From Caballeronia sp. Lep1P3 (GTDB lineage: Bacteria > Pseudomonadota > Gammaproteobacteria > Burkholderiales > Burkholderiaceae), in NCBI RefSeq assembly GCF_022879595.1, contig NZ_CP084266.1:682001-746000 (forward strand): DNA of 64,000 nucleotides, in the 5' to 3' direction. Below the pieces are notes generated by a model that worked only from the letters and a program-made list of their open reading frames with translations, searched no databases and had not been told where the DNA came from. A program made the position numbers and the translations under genes. Position 1 is the stretch's first letter, and each line of letters starts with the position of its first letter. This document shows, piece after piece, positions 42,881 through 51,673 of this stretch.

Positions 42881-43282
42881 CTAGTCGGGGCGGCTGCGCA
42901 CGAAGCGCGGCCTGCCCCGATCGTCGTGCCACGGCTCGGCGGTCCTGCACCAGATTTCGTAGGCGGGCGGATACAGGCCGACTTCGTCGAAGATGCCGGT
43001 CGGCACTTCGATTTCCGGCACGCCGTCGAAGACGAGATAGATGGGCGAGCCGCACCTCGGGCAATGATGGCGGTGGCCTGTCGCGGAGCTTTGCCACGCG
43101 ATGGTGTCGCCGAGAACGGAAACGGCGTCGCGCTCGAAAATCGCGTAGAGGCCGAACGGCGCGCCGTGAATGCGGCGGCACGTCATGCAGTGGCAGAGAT
43201 TGACTTCCTTCGGTTCCGCGTAGACGCGCACGGACACCGCGCCGCACGCGCAGTGTCCTTCGTGGATCGGCTCGGCGGCCAT
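42881..43282 (-). CDS. GFA (glutathione-dependent formaldehyde-activating-like) zinc protein
   Basis: A 133-residue Mss4-like fold protein. The zinc ligands are in HEGHCACGAV, LCHCMTCRRIHG and HHCPRCGSPIY. GGAG precedes the ATG at 43282. Most GFA-like proteins are not true formaldehyde-activating enzymes; the function remains open. Convergent with the alcohol dehydrogenase. Confidence 0.82.
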   Translation of the reverse strand: MAAEPIHEGHCACGAVSVRVYAEPKEVNLCHCMTCRRIHGAPFGLYAIFERDAVSVLGDTIAWQSSATGHRHHCPRCGSPIYLVFDGVPEIEVPTGIFDEVGLYPPAYEIWCRTAEPWHDDRGRPRFVRSRPD

Positions 43283-43342
43283 GTATCGCTCCCGGCGTTC
43301 AACCGCTTTGCGCGTGCGGCGAAGCACGAACGCCCTCGCCGC

Positions 43343-43873
43343 TCAGCGCACGAAATATCCCCGATTCTGCATGCACTCGCTGTACGCGCGCCAGTAGCGC
43401 ACCATCGGCGGCTCGGGCGGCGGAAGCGGCGGCATCTTCATGTCGCCGCCATAGATGGCATCCGATGTGCCGCTCGCGGACATCGCCGCCGACGCGGGCA
43501 TCGCCGCCGATGCGCCTTGCGCGCCGGCAACCGCTGCGCCGGATGCGCCGGATGCGCCCGATACCGCCGACGCGCCGGAAGCCGCTGGCGCCGACGCCGC
43601 GAGCGCCCCCGATGCGACCGGCGGTAGCGGCGGCTCGACCGGACGCGGCGCGCTCATCGTGCGCGTCTCGGTCGCGCTGTGCTTCGGCGGGGTCTGCGAC
43701 TCGCGCGCCATGTTGACGTTCGTCGTCTGATTCGCATACGCATAGCACGCCGCGTTGTCGACAGACTGTTGCGCCGAACTCTGGCTGCGGCCTGGCAGCG
43801 TCATCGGCTGCTGCGCGAACGCGGCGCAGGAGCCGGCGAGCAAGGCGATTCCCGCGAAGTTGGAAGGTTTCAT
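43343..43873 (-). CDS. Exported low-complexity hypothetical protein
   Basis: A 176-residue protein with a signal peptide (NFAGIALLAGSCAAFA-QQP). A central stretch rich in Ala/Ser/Gly made of imperfect ASGA-type repeats follows, then a conserved-looking tail (MVRYWRAYSECMQNRGYFVR). The tail suggests a small structured domain that anchors in the envelope. GGGGA precedes the ATG. I do not recognise the family. Confidence 0.6.
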   Translation of the reverse strand: MKPSNFAGIALLAGSCAAFAQQPMTLPGRSQSSAQQSVDNAACYAYANQTTNVNMARESQTPPKHSATETRTMSAPRPVEPPLPPVASGALAASAPAASGASAVSGASGASGAAVAGAQGASAAMPASAAMSASGTSDAIYGGDMKMPPLPPPEPPMVRYWRAYSECMQNRGYFVR

Positions 43874-44057
43874 TGCCGTGCGTTTCCCCGATGCGGTGTT
43901 TTTCGTCGTTGCAGCTCGCTCGCGCGGCAATCGCCGACGACGGGCCGCGAGCTGCGCCGGGCCTGCTGTCAAGGATACCGCGCTCCCGCAGCGCGCCACG
44001 CCAGAAGCACCGGCTTCTTCCGCCAATCTCGGCAGCCGGAAAACGCGGCTCGCAGGT

Positions 44058-44135
44058 CAGAACTTCATGCCGACGCCCACGCCGATCACCCACGGATCGA
44101 TCCTGAGCGAGCCGATTCTCCGGTCGACGCCCACG
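44058..44135 (-). pseudogene. Remnant of an OmpW-family outer membrane protein (C-terminal strand)
   Basis: On the minus strand a frame ending in TGA at 44058 reads VGVDRRIGSLRIDPWVIG then VGVGMKF. The D-P-W-V-x-G-x-G-x-x-F ending is the typical last beta-strand and C-terminal Phe of OmpW. No upstream sequence in the frame resembles the rest of the barrel, and there is no start. It appears to be the left-over tail of a deleted gene. Confidence 0.55.
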
Positions 44136-44273
44136 CGCGCCCTTGACGGTCGGCAACGGATGCCGGCGGCCAGCAAGCGCGCGCCGCGCTTCGTTGCGCA
44201 TCGACAAGAAAGGTGCTTTCAGGTCTGCTGCTTGCTTTGAAAGATGCAAAGCGCAGAACATAGGGAGGACGAG

Positions 44274-44618
44274 ATGAGACCCACTTTTGGCATGGCGGCA
44301 CGACTCGCCGCGATGCTTGCCAGCGCGACGTTCGCGGTCGCGGCAGGCGCACAGCAACCGACCGCGAAACCCGAGGCGCATCCCAAAGGGCAGCAGACCA
44401 CGCAGCCGAACGCACCGAAACCCAGCCGCCTCGAGAACGACAGCACGCCCGCGTATCAGGAGCAGAACGCCACGCCGCCTGCGACCGCCGCGGCGCAGGC
44501 AAGCGGCGCGTTGAAAACGGAGCCGGGCAAGTCATCGTCAGGAAAGGGACCGGCGCCGAAGCGTCCGAACGGACTCGGCTTCGATTCGGACGCGGGCAGC
44601 ATGGGCAAGAAGCCATGA
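44274..44618 (+). CDS. Small exported proline/alanine-rich hypothetical protein
   Basis: A 114-residue protein with a signal peptide (LAAMLASATFAVAAGA-QQP) and a Pro/Ala/Gln/Lys-rich, probably disordered mature part. GGGAGG a few bases before the ATG at 44274 is a strong ribosome binding site, which supports expression. No family recognised. Confidence 0.65.
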   Translation: MRPTFGMAARLAAMLASATFAVAAGAQQPTAKPEAHPKGQQTTQPNAPKPSRLENDSTPAYQEQNATPPATAAAQASGALKTEPGKSSSGKGPAPKRPNGLGFDSDAGSMGKKP

Positions 44619-44672
44619 CGCGTCAGGCGTGACGACGCGAAGCGGCGTTGCGCCGCTTCGATTCCTCCGCGA

Positions 44673-45230
44673 TTAGTTGGATTTCGGCGGCCAAGGCCAC
44701 GTCGCATAACGCGACGATCCGCGCGCGGCCCGTTTGCCCGCATCGGGTGCTTCTTCCGGCGCGGGCAGCGCTTCCGCGACTTCCGGCTTTTCCGCTCCGG
44801 CCTCGCGCGCCGCGTGAGCCGGGGCCGCGCTTTGCGCGACGTCGGGCACGTCCGCGCCGAACCACGGCACGTCCTTGCGGCGTTCGTCGACATACGCGCG
44901 CCAGCCCGCCGCGTTGTCTTCGAAGAGATCGTGCTTCACGGTGCCCGCGAGCATCGGATGGTTGAGCGACGCGTCGAGGAGCGCTTTCGGCCACACGAAG
45001 AACGCGCCCGATGCGCGCCGGATGAACTCGCGCGGCGTCATGCGCGAATCGACGAAGCCGAGCAGCGTGAAGTCCGCGAGCGCGTCGTTGCCGCGCAGCG
45101 CTTCGCCGATGCTCGCGTAGTCGTCGGCGCATTGGCTCAGGCAGAAGACCGTTTCCAGCACATCGCCGAGATGCAGCAGCAATGCGCGCCGTTCGTAGGG
45201 TTCCTGGCTTGCGGCGTCTCGATTCGTCAT
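44673..45230 (-). CDS. Hypothetical protein
   Basis: A 185-residue protein without a signal peptide. The N-terminal part of about 125 residues looks folded (LLLHLGDVLETVFCLSQCAD, SGAFFVWPKALLDASLNHPM). The tail of about 60 residues is Ala/Glu/Pro-rich and probably disordered. I do not recognise the family. The next gene upstream on this strand lies about 70 nt away. Confidence 0.6.
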   Translation of the reverse strand: MTNRDAASQEPYERRALLLHLGDVLETVFCLSQCADDYASIGEALRGNDALADFTLLGFVDSRMTPREFIRRASGAFFVWPKALLDASLNHPMLAGTVKHDLFEDNAAGWRAYVDERRKDVPWFGADVPDVAQSAAPAHAAREAGAEKPEVAEALPAPEEAPDAGKRAARGSSRYATWPWPPKSN

Positions 45231-45302
45231 TCGCTCTTTCCGTTCGGTAAGGGGTGAAGGTGCCCGACGACGATTCTAGCGAACCTGAAGCGGCGCGCGC
45301 CT

Positions 45303-45992
45303 TCATCGGCAGACGCGGTACGGCCCCATGTCGACGTGAAAGTGCGTGCGATGCAGCGCGTTGTAATCGGGGCCGAGCGTCGTGTCGAAGGAACGGCACG
45401 CGCCGTCGTGCACGCGTCGCAGAAAGTCGGCCTCGGGCGTGCCGGCATCGTCCCAGTGCGCGAGCGTGATGCGCTTTCCGTCCGCGAGCACGAAGGCCGT
45501 CAGGTCGATGGCATTCGCGCTCGCATGCTGGCTCAGCGCGGCGTCCTTCTGATGATTCACGTTGCGGCATGCGTAGCTGCCCACATGCTCGATACGCGCC
45601 ACGCGCTCGCCGAACACGCCGATGGCCGCGCGCTGCACGTACTGATGCGTGAAGAGCGCCATGCCGACCGCGAGCGGACAACTCGCGAGAAACGGCGCGC
45701 TGAAGCGCACGTCGTCCGAATGCGCGACGCGCACCACATCCTTCAGTTCGCAGCCGTCAGGCCCGGACGTATCCGCGATCTTCCTATACGTGAAGCCCGA
45801 GCGCGCGAGGGCGGCGTCGCAGAGTTGCGGGTCGTGGGTGGTGCGCCAGAGCCGGAACGCGGTGAGCGGTCCAGGCGGCGCGCGCACGTCGAGCGGCGCG
45901 AACGGATCGTAGCGTTCGGGCACGGCAATGCGCCGCGTGTACACGCCGTAAGCGAAAACGATCGCGCCGACGACCGCGAGCAGAGCAGCCAC
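45303..45992 (-). CDS. Extensin-like C-terminal domain protein, membrane anchored
   Basis: A 229-residue protein with one N-terminal transmembrane helix (VAALLAVVGAIVFAYGVY). The bacterial extensin-like domain contains SCPLAVGMALF, YACRNVN, LSQHASANAIDLTAFVLADG and LHRTHFHVDMGPYR. The His/Asp pattern resembles D,D-carboxypeptidase-type zinc sites, so a cell wall role is plausible. The start is unsure: a GTG at 45992, or a TTG at 46028 that overlaps the stop of the reductase gene upstream. Confidence 0.75.
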   Translation of the reverse strand: MAALLAVVGAIVFAYGVYTRRIAVPERYDPFAPLDVRAPPGPLTAFRLWRTTHDPQLCDAALARSGFTYRKIADTSGPDGCELKDVVRVAHSDDVRFSAPFLASCPLAVGMALFTHQYVQRAAIGVFGERVARIEHVGSYACRNVNHQKDAALSQHASANAIDLTAFVLADGKRITLAHWDDAGTPEADFLRRVHDGACRSFDTTLGPDYNALHRTHFHVDMGPYRVCR

Positions 45993-46024
45993 CGGACGAT
46001 TCGGCCGATCATGAACGCGCGCGG

Positions 46025-47086
46025 TCAATCCGCCGGATGCGACGCGTCGGCGGCGCTCGACTGCACGCGCTCGGCGAGTTTCGCGTCGTAGCTCGAATGG
46101 ATGTGTGTGCGCTTCTTGTCCGGATACGCGTAGGAATACGCCTTTCGCAACGCGAGCGATGCCTCGTGAAAGCCCGACAAGATGAGCTTCTGCTTGTTCG
46201 GATAGTTCGCGATATCGCCGACCGCGAAAATGCCCGGCCGCGACGATTCGTAGTTCGACGTATCCACCTCGATGCGCCCGCCGCGCACATCGAGATTCCA
46301 GCCCGCGATCGGCCCGAGATCCGCGACCAGCCCGTAGAGCACGAGCAGCTTGTCGGCGGCGATCTCCGTCGCGCCTTCGATCTGCTTGACGCGCACCGAA
46401 CGCAGCGCGCCGTCGGGCGCATCGAGCGAATCGATCATGCCGACGATAAAGCGCATCTCGCCCGCCTCGACCTTCGCCTTCATCGCCGCGACCGTTGCCG
46501 CCGCCGCCGAGAAGCCGTTGCGCCGATGCACGAGCGTGACCGTGCGCGCGACGCCGCATAGCGCGTTGGCCCAGTCGAGCGCCGAATCGCCGCCGCCCGC
46601 GATAACCACCTCGCGGTCCTGGAAATCCGCGACGCGCGCGACGCCATACAGCACATCGCGCCCTTCGAGCGCCGCCGCCTGCGGCACCTGCAGACGCTGC
46701 GGCACGAACGCGCCGTTGCCCGCCGCGATCAGAATGGCCGCGACATCGAACGTGATGCCCTGCTCCGTTCCCACCGTCCAGCGACCGTCCTCGCGCTGTT
46801 CGACGGACTGCACGCGCTGGCCGAGATGGATCGGCACGTCGAACGGGCGAATCTGCGTGAGCAGCCGGTCGACGAGTTCGCGCGCCGTGCACGAGGGAAT
46901 GGCGGGAATGTCATAGATCGGCTTGTCGGGATATAGCTCGATGCACTGCCCGCCGATGCGCGCCAGCGCATCCACGATATGACACGAAAGCCCGATGACG
47001 CCGGCCTCGAATGCGGCGAAAAGCCCGACCGGGCCCGCGCCTACGATCAATACATCGGTTTGAATGGGGCTGCTGGATGCGTCCAT
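46025..47086 (-). CDS. TrxR-type ferredoxin/flavodoxin--NADP+ reductase
   Basis: A 353-residue FAD enzyme of the thioredoxin-reductase-like FNR type (YumC-like). The FAD motif is VLIVGAGPVGLFAAFEAG, the NADPH motif is VVIAGGGDSALDWA, and FAVGDIANYP is the second FAD motif. No CxxC redox pair is present, which separates it from thioredoxin reductase. The ATG at 47086 gives the usual N-terminus; the frame is open to 47170. It supplies or accepts electrons for ferredoxin or flavodoxin in the cytoplasm. Confidence 0.85.
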   Translation of the reverse strand: MDASSSPIQTDVLIVGAGPVGLFAAFEAGVIGLSCHIVDALARIGGQCIELYPDKPIYDIPAIPSCTARELVDRLLTQIRPFDVPIHLGQRVQSVEQREDGRWTVGTEQGITFDVAAILIAAGNGAFVPQRLQVPQAAALEGRDVLYGVARVADFQDREVVIAGGGDSALDWANALCGVARTVTLVHRRNGFSAAAATVAAMKAKVEAGEMRFIVGMIDSLDAPDGALRSVRVKQIEGATEIAADKLLVLYGLVADLGPIAGWNLDVRGGRIEVDTSNYESSRPGIFAVGDIANYPNKQKLILSGFHEASLALRKAYSYAYPDKKRTHIHSSYDAKLAERVQSSAADASHPAD

Positions 47087-47197
47087 GTGATCGTCGTCCG
47101 TTGTGCTGGCTGCTCTCGCGTTGCTGAGCATTAGACGGACCACGATACAGAAAGCTGCCGGAACGGACAACGAAGCCCCTTTCCGGCAAGCGGCGAT

Positions 47198-48001
47198 TCA
47201 CCGCGCGTTCAGCCCGCGCGCGTAGTACGCGGAAGCCGCGTCGATCTCTTCCGGCGTCATGTTGCGCGCGACGTTGCGCATGACCTGATCGATGTCGTTC
47301 GTGCGCGTGCCGTTCGCGAACGCGATTAATTGCGACTTCGTGTAGGCGGCCGGCAAGCCGTCGATCCACGGACTGCCCGCCTTGTTGTCGATGCCGCCGT
47401 GACACGCCGCGCACGGCGCCACGTTGCGCATCGGCGCGCCGTGCGACACGATGCCGGGCGCGAGCGCGTCGCTCACCTTGCGCTGCGCGGGCGGCCTCGG
47501 CAGGCTCGCGTAATAGGCGGCGAGATCGCGCATGTCCTGATCGCTCAGATTGACGGCCATCGGCGACATCACCGCGCTGTTGCGCGCGCCCGTCTGAAAG
47601 TCGATCAACTGCTTGTAGATGACCGGCGCATACTGCCCCGCGAGATTCGGCGAATTCGCTTCGCTCATGCCGCGTTCGCCGTGACACATCGTGCAGCGCA
47701 AGGCGAGCGTCGCGCCGCGCCCGATGGAATTGGCGCTCGCGCTTGCAAGCAATTGCGGCGTCACTTCGACGGCGGAGAGCTTTCTTGTCGGCTCGACGGT
47801 CGTATCGCCCGAATGCCAGTTGCGCGGCACGCCCGCCGCGCTGCAGATGGCGTTCCAGATGCCGGTGAAGGACGCGTCGCGCTGCACGGACGGCAGCCAC
47901 ACGAAGCCGATCACCGCCGATACGGCCGCGATGCCGATGGTCCCGAGAACGCTCGTCGCGAACCAGCGGTTGCGGAAAGTGAAGAGGCGTTCTTCGCTCA
48001 T
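47198..48001 (-). CDS. Membrane-anchored dihaem cytochrome c
   Basis: A 267-residue protein with an N-terminal transmembrane anchor (FATSVLGTIGIAAVSAVIGFVW) and two haem c sites (CTMCHG and CAACHG), forming a cytochrome c4-like tandem. The ATG overlaps the oxidase subunit I stop (47998-48001). Last gene of the terminal oxidase operon; likely the direct electron donor to the oxidase on the periplasmic side. Confidence 0.85.
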   Translation of the reverse strand: MSEERLFTFRNRWFATSVLGTIGIAAVSAVIGFVWLPSVQRDASFTGIWNAICSAAGVPRNWHSGDTTVEPTRKLSAVEVTPQLLASASANSIGRGATLALRCTMCHGERGMSEANSPNLAGQYAPVIYKQLIDFQTGARNSAVMSPMAVNLSDQDMRDLAAYYASLPRPPAQRKVSDALAPGIVSHGAPMRNVAPCAACHGGIDNKAGSPWIDGLPAAYTKSQLIAFANGTRTNDIDQVMRNVARNMTPEEIDAASAYYARGLNAR

Positions 48002-49623
48002 CGCTGCGCTCCGATGGGAACCGCGGGCACGGACGTATCGGAGCGCGCCACGAGTTGCGCGATCGGATAGCCGTAGTTGACGAGCGTGAGACCGATCATC
48101 AGCGCGAGCCACAAGCCGAAGCTGTTCAACGCGACCGGGATCGTGCGCGGCTCGTGCACCGCGCGGCTGAAGCGGAACTCCTCGACGCTCACGCGCGGCG
48201 CGCGATGCGCCCGTATCAGCACGATGAAAAAGAGCAGCGCCGACACGACCAGAACGAAGCCGCCGATGGTCGAGATCACGACCGACGCCGCCTGATGCGC
48301 GATCTGCGGATCGCTGTAGTCGTAGAACGCCATGCGCCGCGGCATGCCGAGAATGCCGACGTAATGCCACGGGAACGTCAGCACGATCATGCCGACGAAC
48401 CACAGCCACAACTGCGCGCGCATGAGCTTCACGCTTTGCAGCGCGCGGCCCGTCAGATGCGGCCACAAGTCATAGGCAATCGCGAAGTACATGATGACGA
48501 TCGCGCCCGCGAAAATCAGGTGGAAATGGCCCGTGACCCATTGCGTGTTGTGCACGGTCGAGTCGAGCTGATAACTCATGTTGATGATGCCGCCCGCGCC
48601 GCCGAAGCCGAGCATCACGAACGAGAACGCGACGGCGAGCATCATCGGGTTCTCCCACGGCAGCGCCCTGATCCAGCCGAGCGCGCCGCGACCGCCGCGC
48701 AGCCGCGCCGCGATCTCCACCGACGCGCAGATGGTGAACACGGTCAGAAGCGTCGGCACGGCGACGAGCGCGGTGAACACCGAATGCATGAACTTGAAGC
48801 CCGAGCCCACTTGCGGGTCGGCAAACAAGTGGTGAATGCCGATCGGCATCGACACGACGAGGAACAGGATGAACGAGATGCGCGCCATGGCATCGCTGTA
48901 GAGGCGTCCGCCGATCGCGCGCGGGATGATCGTGTAATACGCGATGTACGCGGGCATCAGCCAGAAATAGACGATCGCGTGCAGCGTCCACGAGAAGAAC
49001 ACGCGCGCGAGTCCCGCGTCGATGGTGGACTTCCAGCCGAGCGCCACCGGCAGAATCATGAACAGCACTTCGATGGCCGCGCCGACCGCCGTCCAGCCCC
49101 ACAGATACGCGCCGGCGACGGTGGCGAACATCGGCAGCGGCACCGTCTTGGCCGGATTCGCGCGCTTCCACGCATGCAGGTTGACCGACATCAGCGCGAC
49201 CCAGATCCACGATCCGACCACGACCAGCACGACGCCGAGGTAATAGAACGCGTTGCCGATCATCGGCGGATAGAACGTGTAGAGCACGGAGGCGAGGCCC
49301 ATCGCGACGGGGATCATCGCCATGACCGAGCCGATGGCGACGAGCCAGAAGCCGAGCCACGCCCAGCGCACGCCGATAAGCGTGCGCTTGAGCGCCAGTT
49401 CCGTGACCGCGTAGCCGAAGCCCATCGCGATGAGCGTCGGGAAGACATAGCCCATCGCCGAGCCGTGAGCCGTCACCGAGCGATAGTAAATCTCGGGATT
49501 CTGCAGCCCGATGAAGAGCGGACTGCGCGCGAACATCTGCCACGCGCCGAGCAACAGCGCGACGCCGAAAGCCACGAACGCGAGCCAGAAATGCGCGAGG
49601 ATGAGGCGCTTGCTATTCAACAC
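47998..49623 (-). CDS. Class B (ba3-like) haem-copper oxidase subunit I
   Basis: A 541-residue membrane protein with at least 12 helices. The low-spin haem His is in TAHGSAMG. The His-Tyr crosslink pair is in TLHAIVYFW with four-residue spacing. CuB histidines are in GIHHLF, and the haem ligand pair is in GHFHLIFAG. The length and the small subunits nearby fit the ba3/CbaA type, which conserves oxygen affinity with fewer proton channels. The start is a GTG with GGAG upstream, and it overlaps subunit II by 11 nt. Confidence 0.9.
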   Translation of the reverse strand: MLNSKRLILAHFWLAFVAFGVALLLGAWQMFARSPLFIGLQNPEIYYRSVTAHGSAMGYVFPTLIAMGFGYAVTELALKRTLIGVRWAWLGFWLVAIGSVMAMIPVAMGLASVLYTFYPPMIGNAFYYLGVVLVVVGSWIWVALMSVNLHAWKRANPAKTVPLPMFATVAGAYLWGWTAVGAAIEVLFMILPVALGWKSTIDAGLARVFFSWTLHAIVYFWLMPAYIAYYTIIPRAIGGRLYSDAMARISFILFLVVSMPIGIHHLFADPQVGSGFKFMHSVFTALVAVPTLLTVFTICASVEIAARLRGGRGALGWIRALPWENPMMLAVAFSFVMLGFGGAGGIINMSYQLDSTVHNTQWVTGHFHLIFAGAIVIMYFAIAYDLWPHLTGRALQSVKLMRAQLWLWFVGMIVLTFPWHYVGILGMPRRMAFYDYSDPQIAHQAASVVISTIGGFVLVVSALLFFIVLIRAHRAPRVSVEEFRFSRAVHEPRTIPVALNSFGLWLALMIGLTLVNYGYPIAQLVARSDTSVPAVPIGAQR

Positions 49624-50179
49624 AGGACAGTCTCCGCGAATTGGCCGGCAGCTTGTCGGCCATCTGCATGAATTCGGCGCGATCGATCACCTTGACGTGC
49701 GCCCACATGCCGTGATGCCCGACGCCGCAGAACTCGTGACACGGCATCAGATGGTCGCCGGGTTCGTCGAACGTGGTCTTGAATGTCGAGACGTAACCCG
49801 GTTCCAGCATGGAATTGATGTTCGTCTTCGTGATGAGAAAGCCGTGCACGACATCCGAACTCGTCGCGCGGAACGTGACCGGCACGCCCGCCGGCACGAG
49901 CAGGCATTGCGGCGTGAACGAGTACTGCTGCGCGACGACGCGCACCGTCACCGAGCCGTCGCTCTCCGGCGCGGTGCCGAGATTGCTCTCGACGAATTCG
50001 CCCGAGACGTGCAGCGTTTCGGGGCGCACGGTCTCGACGCGCGAGGGCGGCATCATCGCCCAATGGAGGCCGGTGTAGACCACCATCGCGACGAGCACGA
50101 CGACGATCGCGAGAACGAGCATCGCCCAGCGTTTTTCGACGCGTTCGGCGACTTCGTGTGAACCTGGATTGATGGCCAT
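49613..50179 (-). CDS. Class B oxidase subunit II (CuA domain)
   Basis: A 188-residue protein with one N-terminal transmembrane helix (LVLAIVVVLVAMVVYTGL) and a cupredoxin-type CuA domain. The copper ligands are in VVHGFLI and in CHEFCGVGHHGM (Cys, Cys, His, Met). It takes electrons from cytochrome c in the periplasm. Overlap with subunit I shows translational coupling. Confidence 0.9.
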   Translation of the reverse strand: MAINPGSHEVAERVEKRWAMLVLAIVVVLVAMVVYTGLHWAMMPPSRVETVRPETLHVSGEFVESNLGTAPESDGSVTVRVVAQQYSFTPQCLLVPAGVPVTFRATSSDVVHGFLITKTNINSMLEPGYVSTFKTTFDEPGDHLMPCHEFCGVGHHGMWAHVKVIDRAEFMQMADKLPANSRRLSCVE

Positions 50180-50220
50180 AGATGTGCTGTGCTGCCTCGA
50201 TGAATCACTGAGTCACTGAA

Positions 50221-50379
50221 TCACTGGATAACGCCGCGAGGCAGGAACACGGCGAAGTAGAAGGCGAACCAGAGGCCAATGACGATGGCCGTCGCGATGC
50301 CCGCGAGCGCGAGCGCACCGCCCGGCCCGCTTCTCACGATTTGATCGAGCTTCGCGTCTTCGTTCGGATCGTCGTTCAT
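50221..50379 (-). CDS. Small single-helix oxidase subunit
   Basis: A 52-residue protein with a charged N-terminus (MNDDPNEDAKLDQIV) and one transmembrane helix (ALALAGIATAIVIGLWFAFY). Its position directly before subunit II and its size match the small accessory subunits (CbaD-like) of ba3 oxidases. No ribosome binding site stands out; the start is the only ATG that gives a sensible protein. The gap to subunit II contains three GARTCACT-type short repeats. Confidence 0.6.
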   Translation of the reverse strand: MNDDPNEDAKLDQIVRSGPGGALALAGIATAIVIGLWFAFYFAVFLPRGVIQ

Positions 50380-50392
50380 GGTCGTGTCGATG

Positions 50393-51661
50393 CTAGTAAA
50401 GGGGCGCCGAGCGCAGTTCGTTGACTTCCTTGACCGATACCGGCGCGCCGCGATTGCCCCACGCCGTGCGGATATACGTGACCACCGCCGCGACCTCCAC
50501 ATCGGACAGCGACTGCGCGAACGGCGGCATGCCGTAGGGCTTCGGGTTCTTGAACGTGCCGGGCGGATAGCCGCCGTTGAGCACCATGCGGATCGGGTTG
50601 ACCGCCGAACTCATCACAATCGACTGGTTGCTCGCGAGCGGCGGAAAATCAGGTGGCTTGCCCTGGCCTTGCGCTGCGTGACAGACGGCGCATTGCGCGT
50701 CGTAGATCTTCTTGCCGAGCGGCGAAAGATTCGTGCGCTCTTCCACGACCGCCTGGCTCGGCGGCGCGGACTTGTCGCCGGCGTGCGCGGGCAGCGCCTT
50801 CAGATAGACGGCCATCGCGCGCACGTCGTCTTCGCTCAGATATTGCAGGCTGTCGTAGACGACTTCGGCCATCGGGCCATACACCGCGCCGCGATTGGAC
50901 GCACCGGCATGCAGCAGGCCGACGATGTCGTCCATGCTCCAGTCTCCGAGGCCCGCTTCCTTGTTCGACGTGAGCGACGGCGCGTACCAGTTCTGGATCG
51001 GGATGAGGCCGCCTTCGAACGCCTTCGAGCTGACATTGCCGCCGAGCGCGTTGATCGCGGTGTGGCACATCGAGCAATGGCCGAGTCCTTCGACGAGATA
51101 CGCGCCGCGATTCCATTCGACGGACTGCTTCGGATCCGGCCGATACTCGCCCTGCCTGAAAAAGAGCGAGCGCCAGCCGAGCAGCAACTCACGCCGGTTG
51201 AACGGAAAGCGCAACTCGTGCGAGCGGTTCGGCTGATGCACGGGCGGCGTGGACATCAGGAACGCGTAGATCGCGTCGGAGTCGGCGCGCGTCACTTTTG
51301 TATAGGACGCAAACGGCATCGCGGGATAAAGCAGCGAGCCGTCGCGCGAGCGGCCCGTGTGCATCATGTTGTAGAACTCGTCGGCGCTCCATTGGCCGAT
51401 CCCCGTCTCCTTGTCCGATGAGATGTTCGGCGTGAAGAGCGTGCCGAAGGGCGTGTCCATGGGACGACCGCCGCCGAAGGTCTTGCCCGCGGGCAGCGTA
51501 TGGCACGCGATGCAGTCGCCCGCGCGCGCGAGATACTCGCCGCGCTTGACGGTGGCGGCATCGAAGCTCTTCGCCTGCGCCGCCGCGTTCTCTAGCGGGA
51601 CGGCGCACGCCGCGAAGAAGACCGCCACGGCAAGCGCCCCAAGTTGTCGGAAACGAAGCAC
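50393..51661 (-). CDS. Trihaem cytochrome c (dehydrogenase cytochrome subunit type)
   Basis: A 422-residue exported protein with three haem c sites (CIACHT, CSMCHT, CAVCHA), the arrangement of the cytochrome subunit of membrane alcohol/gluconate dehydrogenases. The signal peptide ends near AAAQA. The start is a GTG at 51661 with GAGG 7 nt upstream. No dehydrogenase partner is in the window; in this operon it may instead feed the ba3-type oxidase. Confidence 0.85.
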   Translation of the reverse strand: MLRFRQLGALAVAVFFAACAVPLENAAAQAKSFDAATVKRGEYLARAGDCIACHTLPAGKTFGGGRPMDTPFGTLFTPNISSDKETGIGQWSADEFYNMMHTGRSRDGSLLYPAMPFASYTKVTRADSDAIYAFLMSTPPVHQPNRSHELRFPFNRRELLLGWRSLFFRQGEYRPDPKQSVEWNRGAYLVEGLGHCSMCHTAINALGGNVSSKAFEGGLIPIQNWYAPSLTSNKEAGLGDWSMDDIVGLLHAGASNRGAVYGPMAEVVYDSLQYLSEDDVRAMAVYLKALPAHAGDKSAPPSQAVVEERTNLSPLGKKIYDAQCAVCHAAQGQGKPPDFPPLASNQSIVMSSAVNPIRMVLNGGYPPGTFKNPKPYGMPPFAQSLSDVEVAAVVTYIRTAWGNRGAPVSVKEVNELRSAPLY

Positions 51662-51673
51662 GTCGGGTCCTCT

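Noticed and set aside
48055..49671. 538-codon plus-strand open frame opposite oxidase subunit I
   Set aside because: Charged low-complexity translation caused by GC-rich codon positions; the oxidase is certain.
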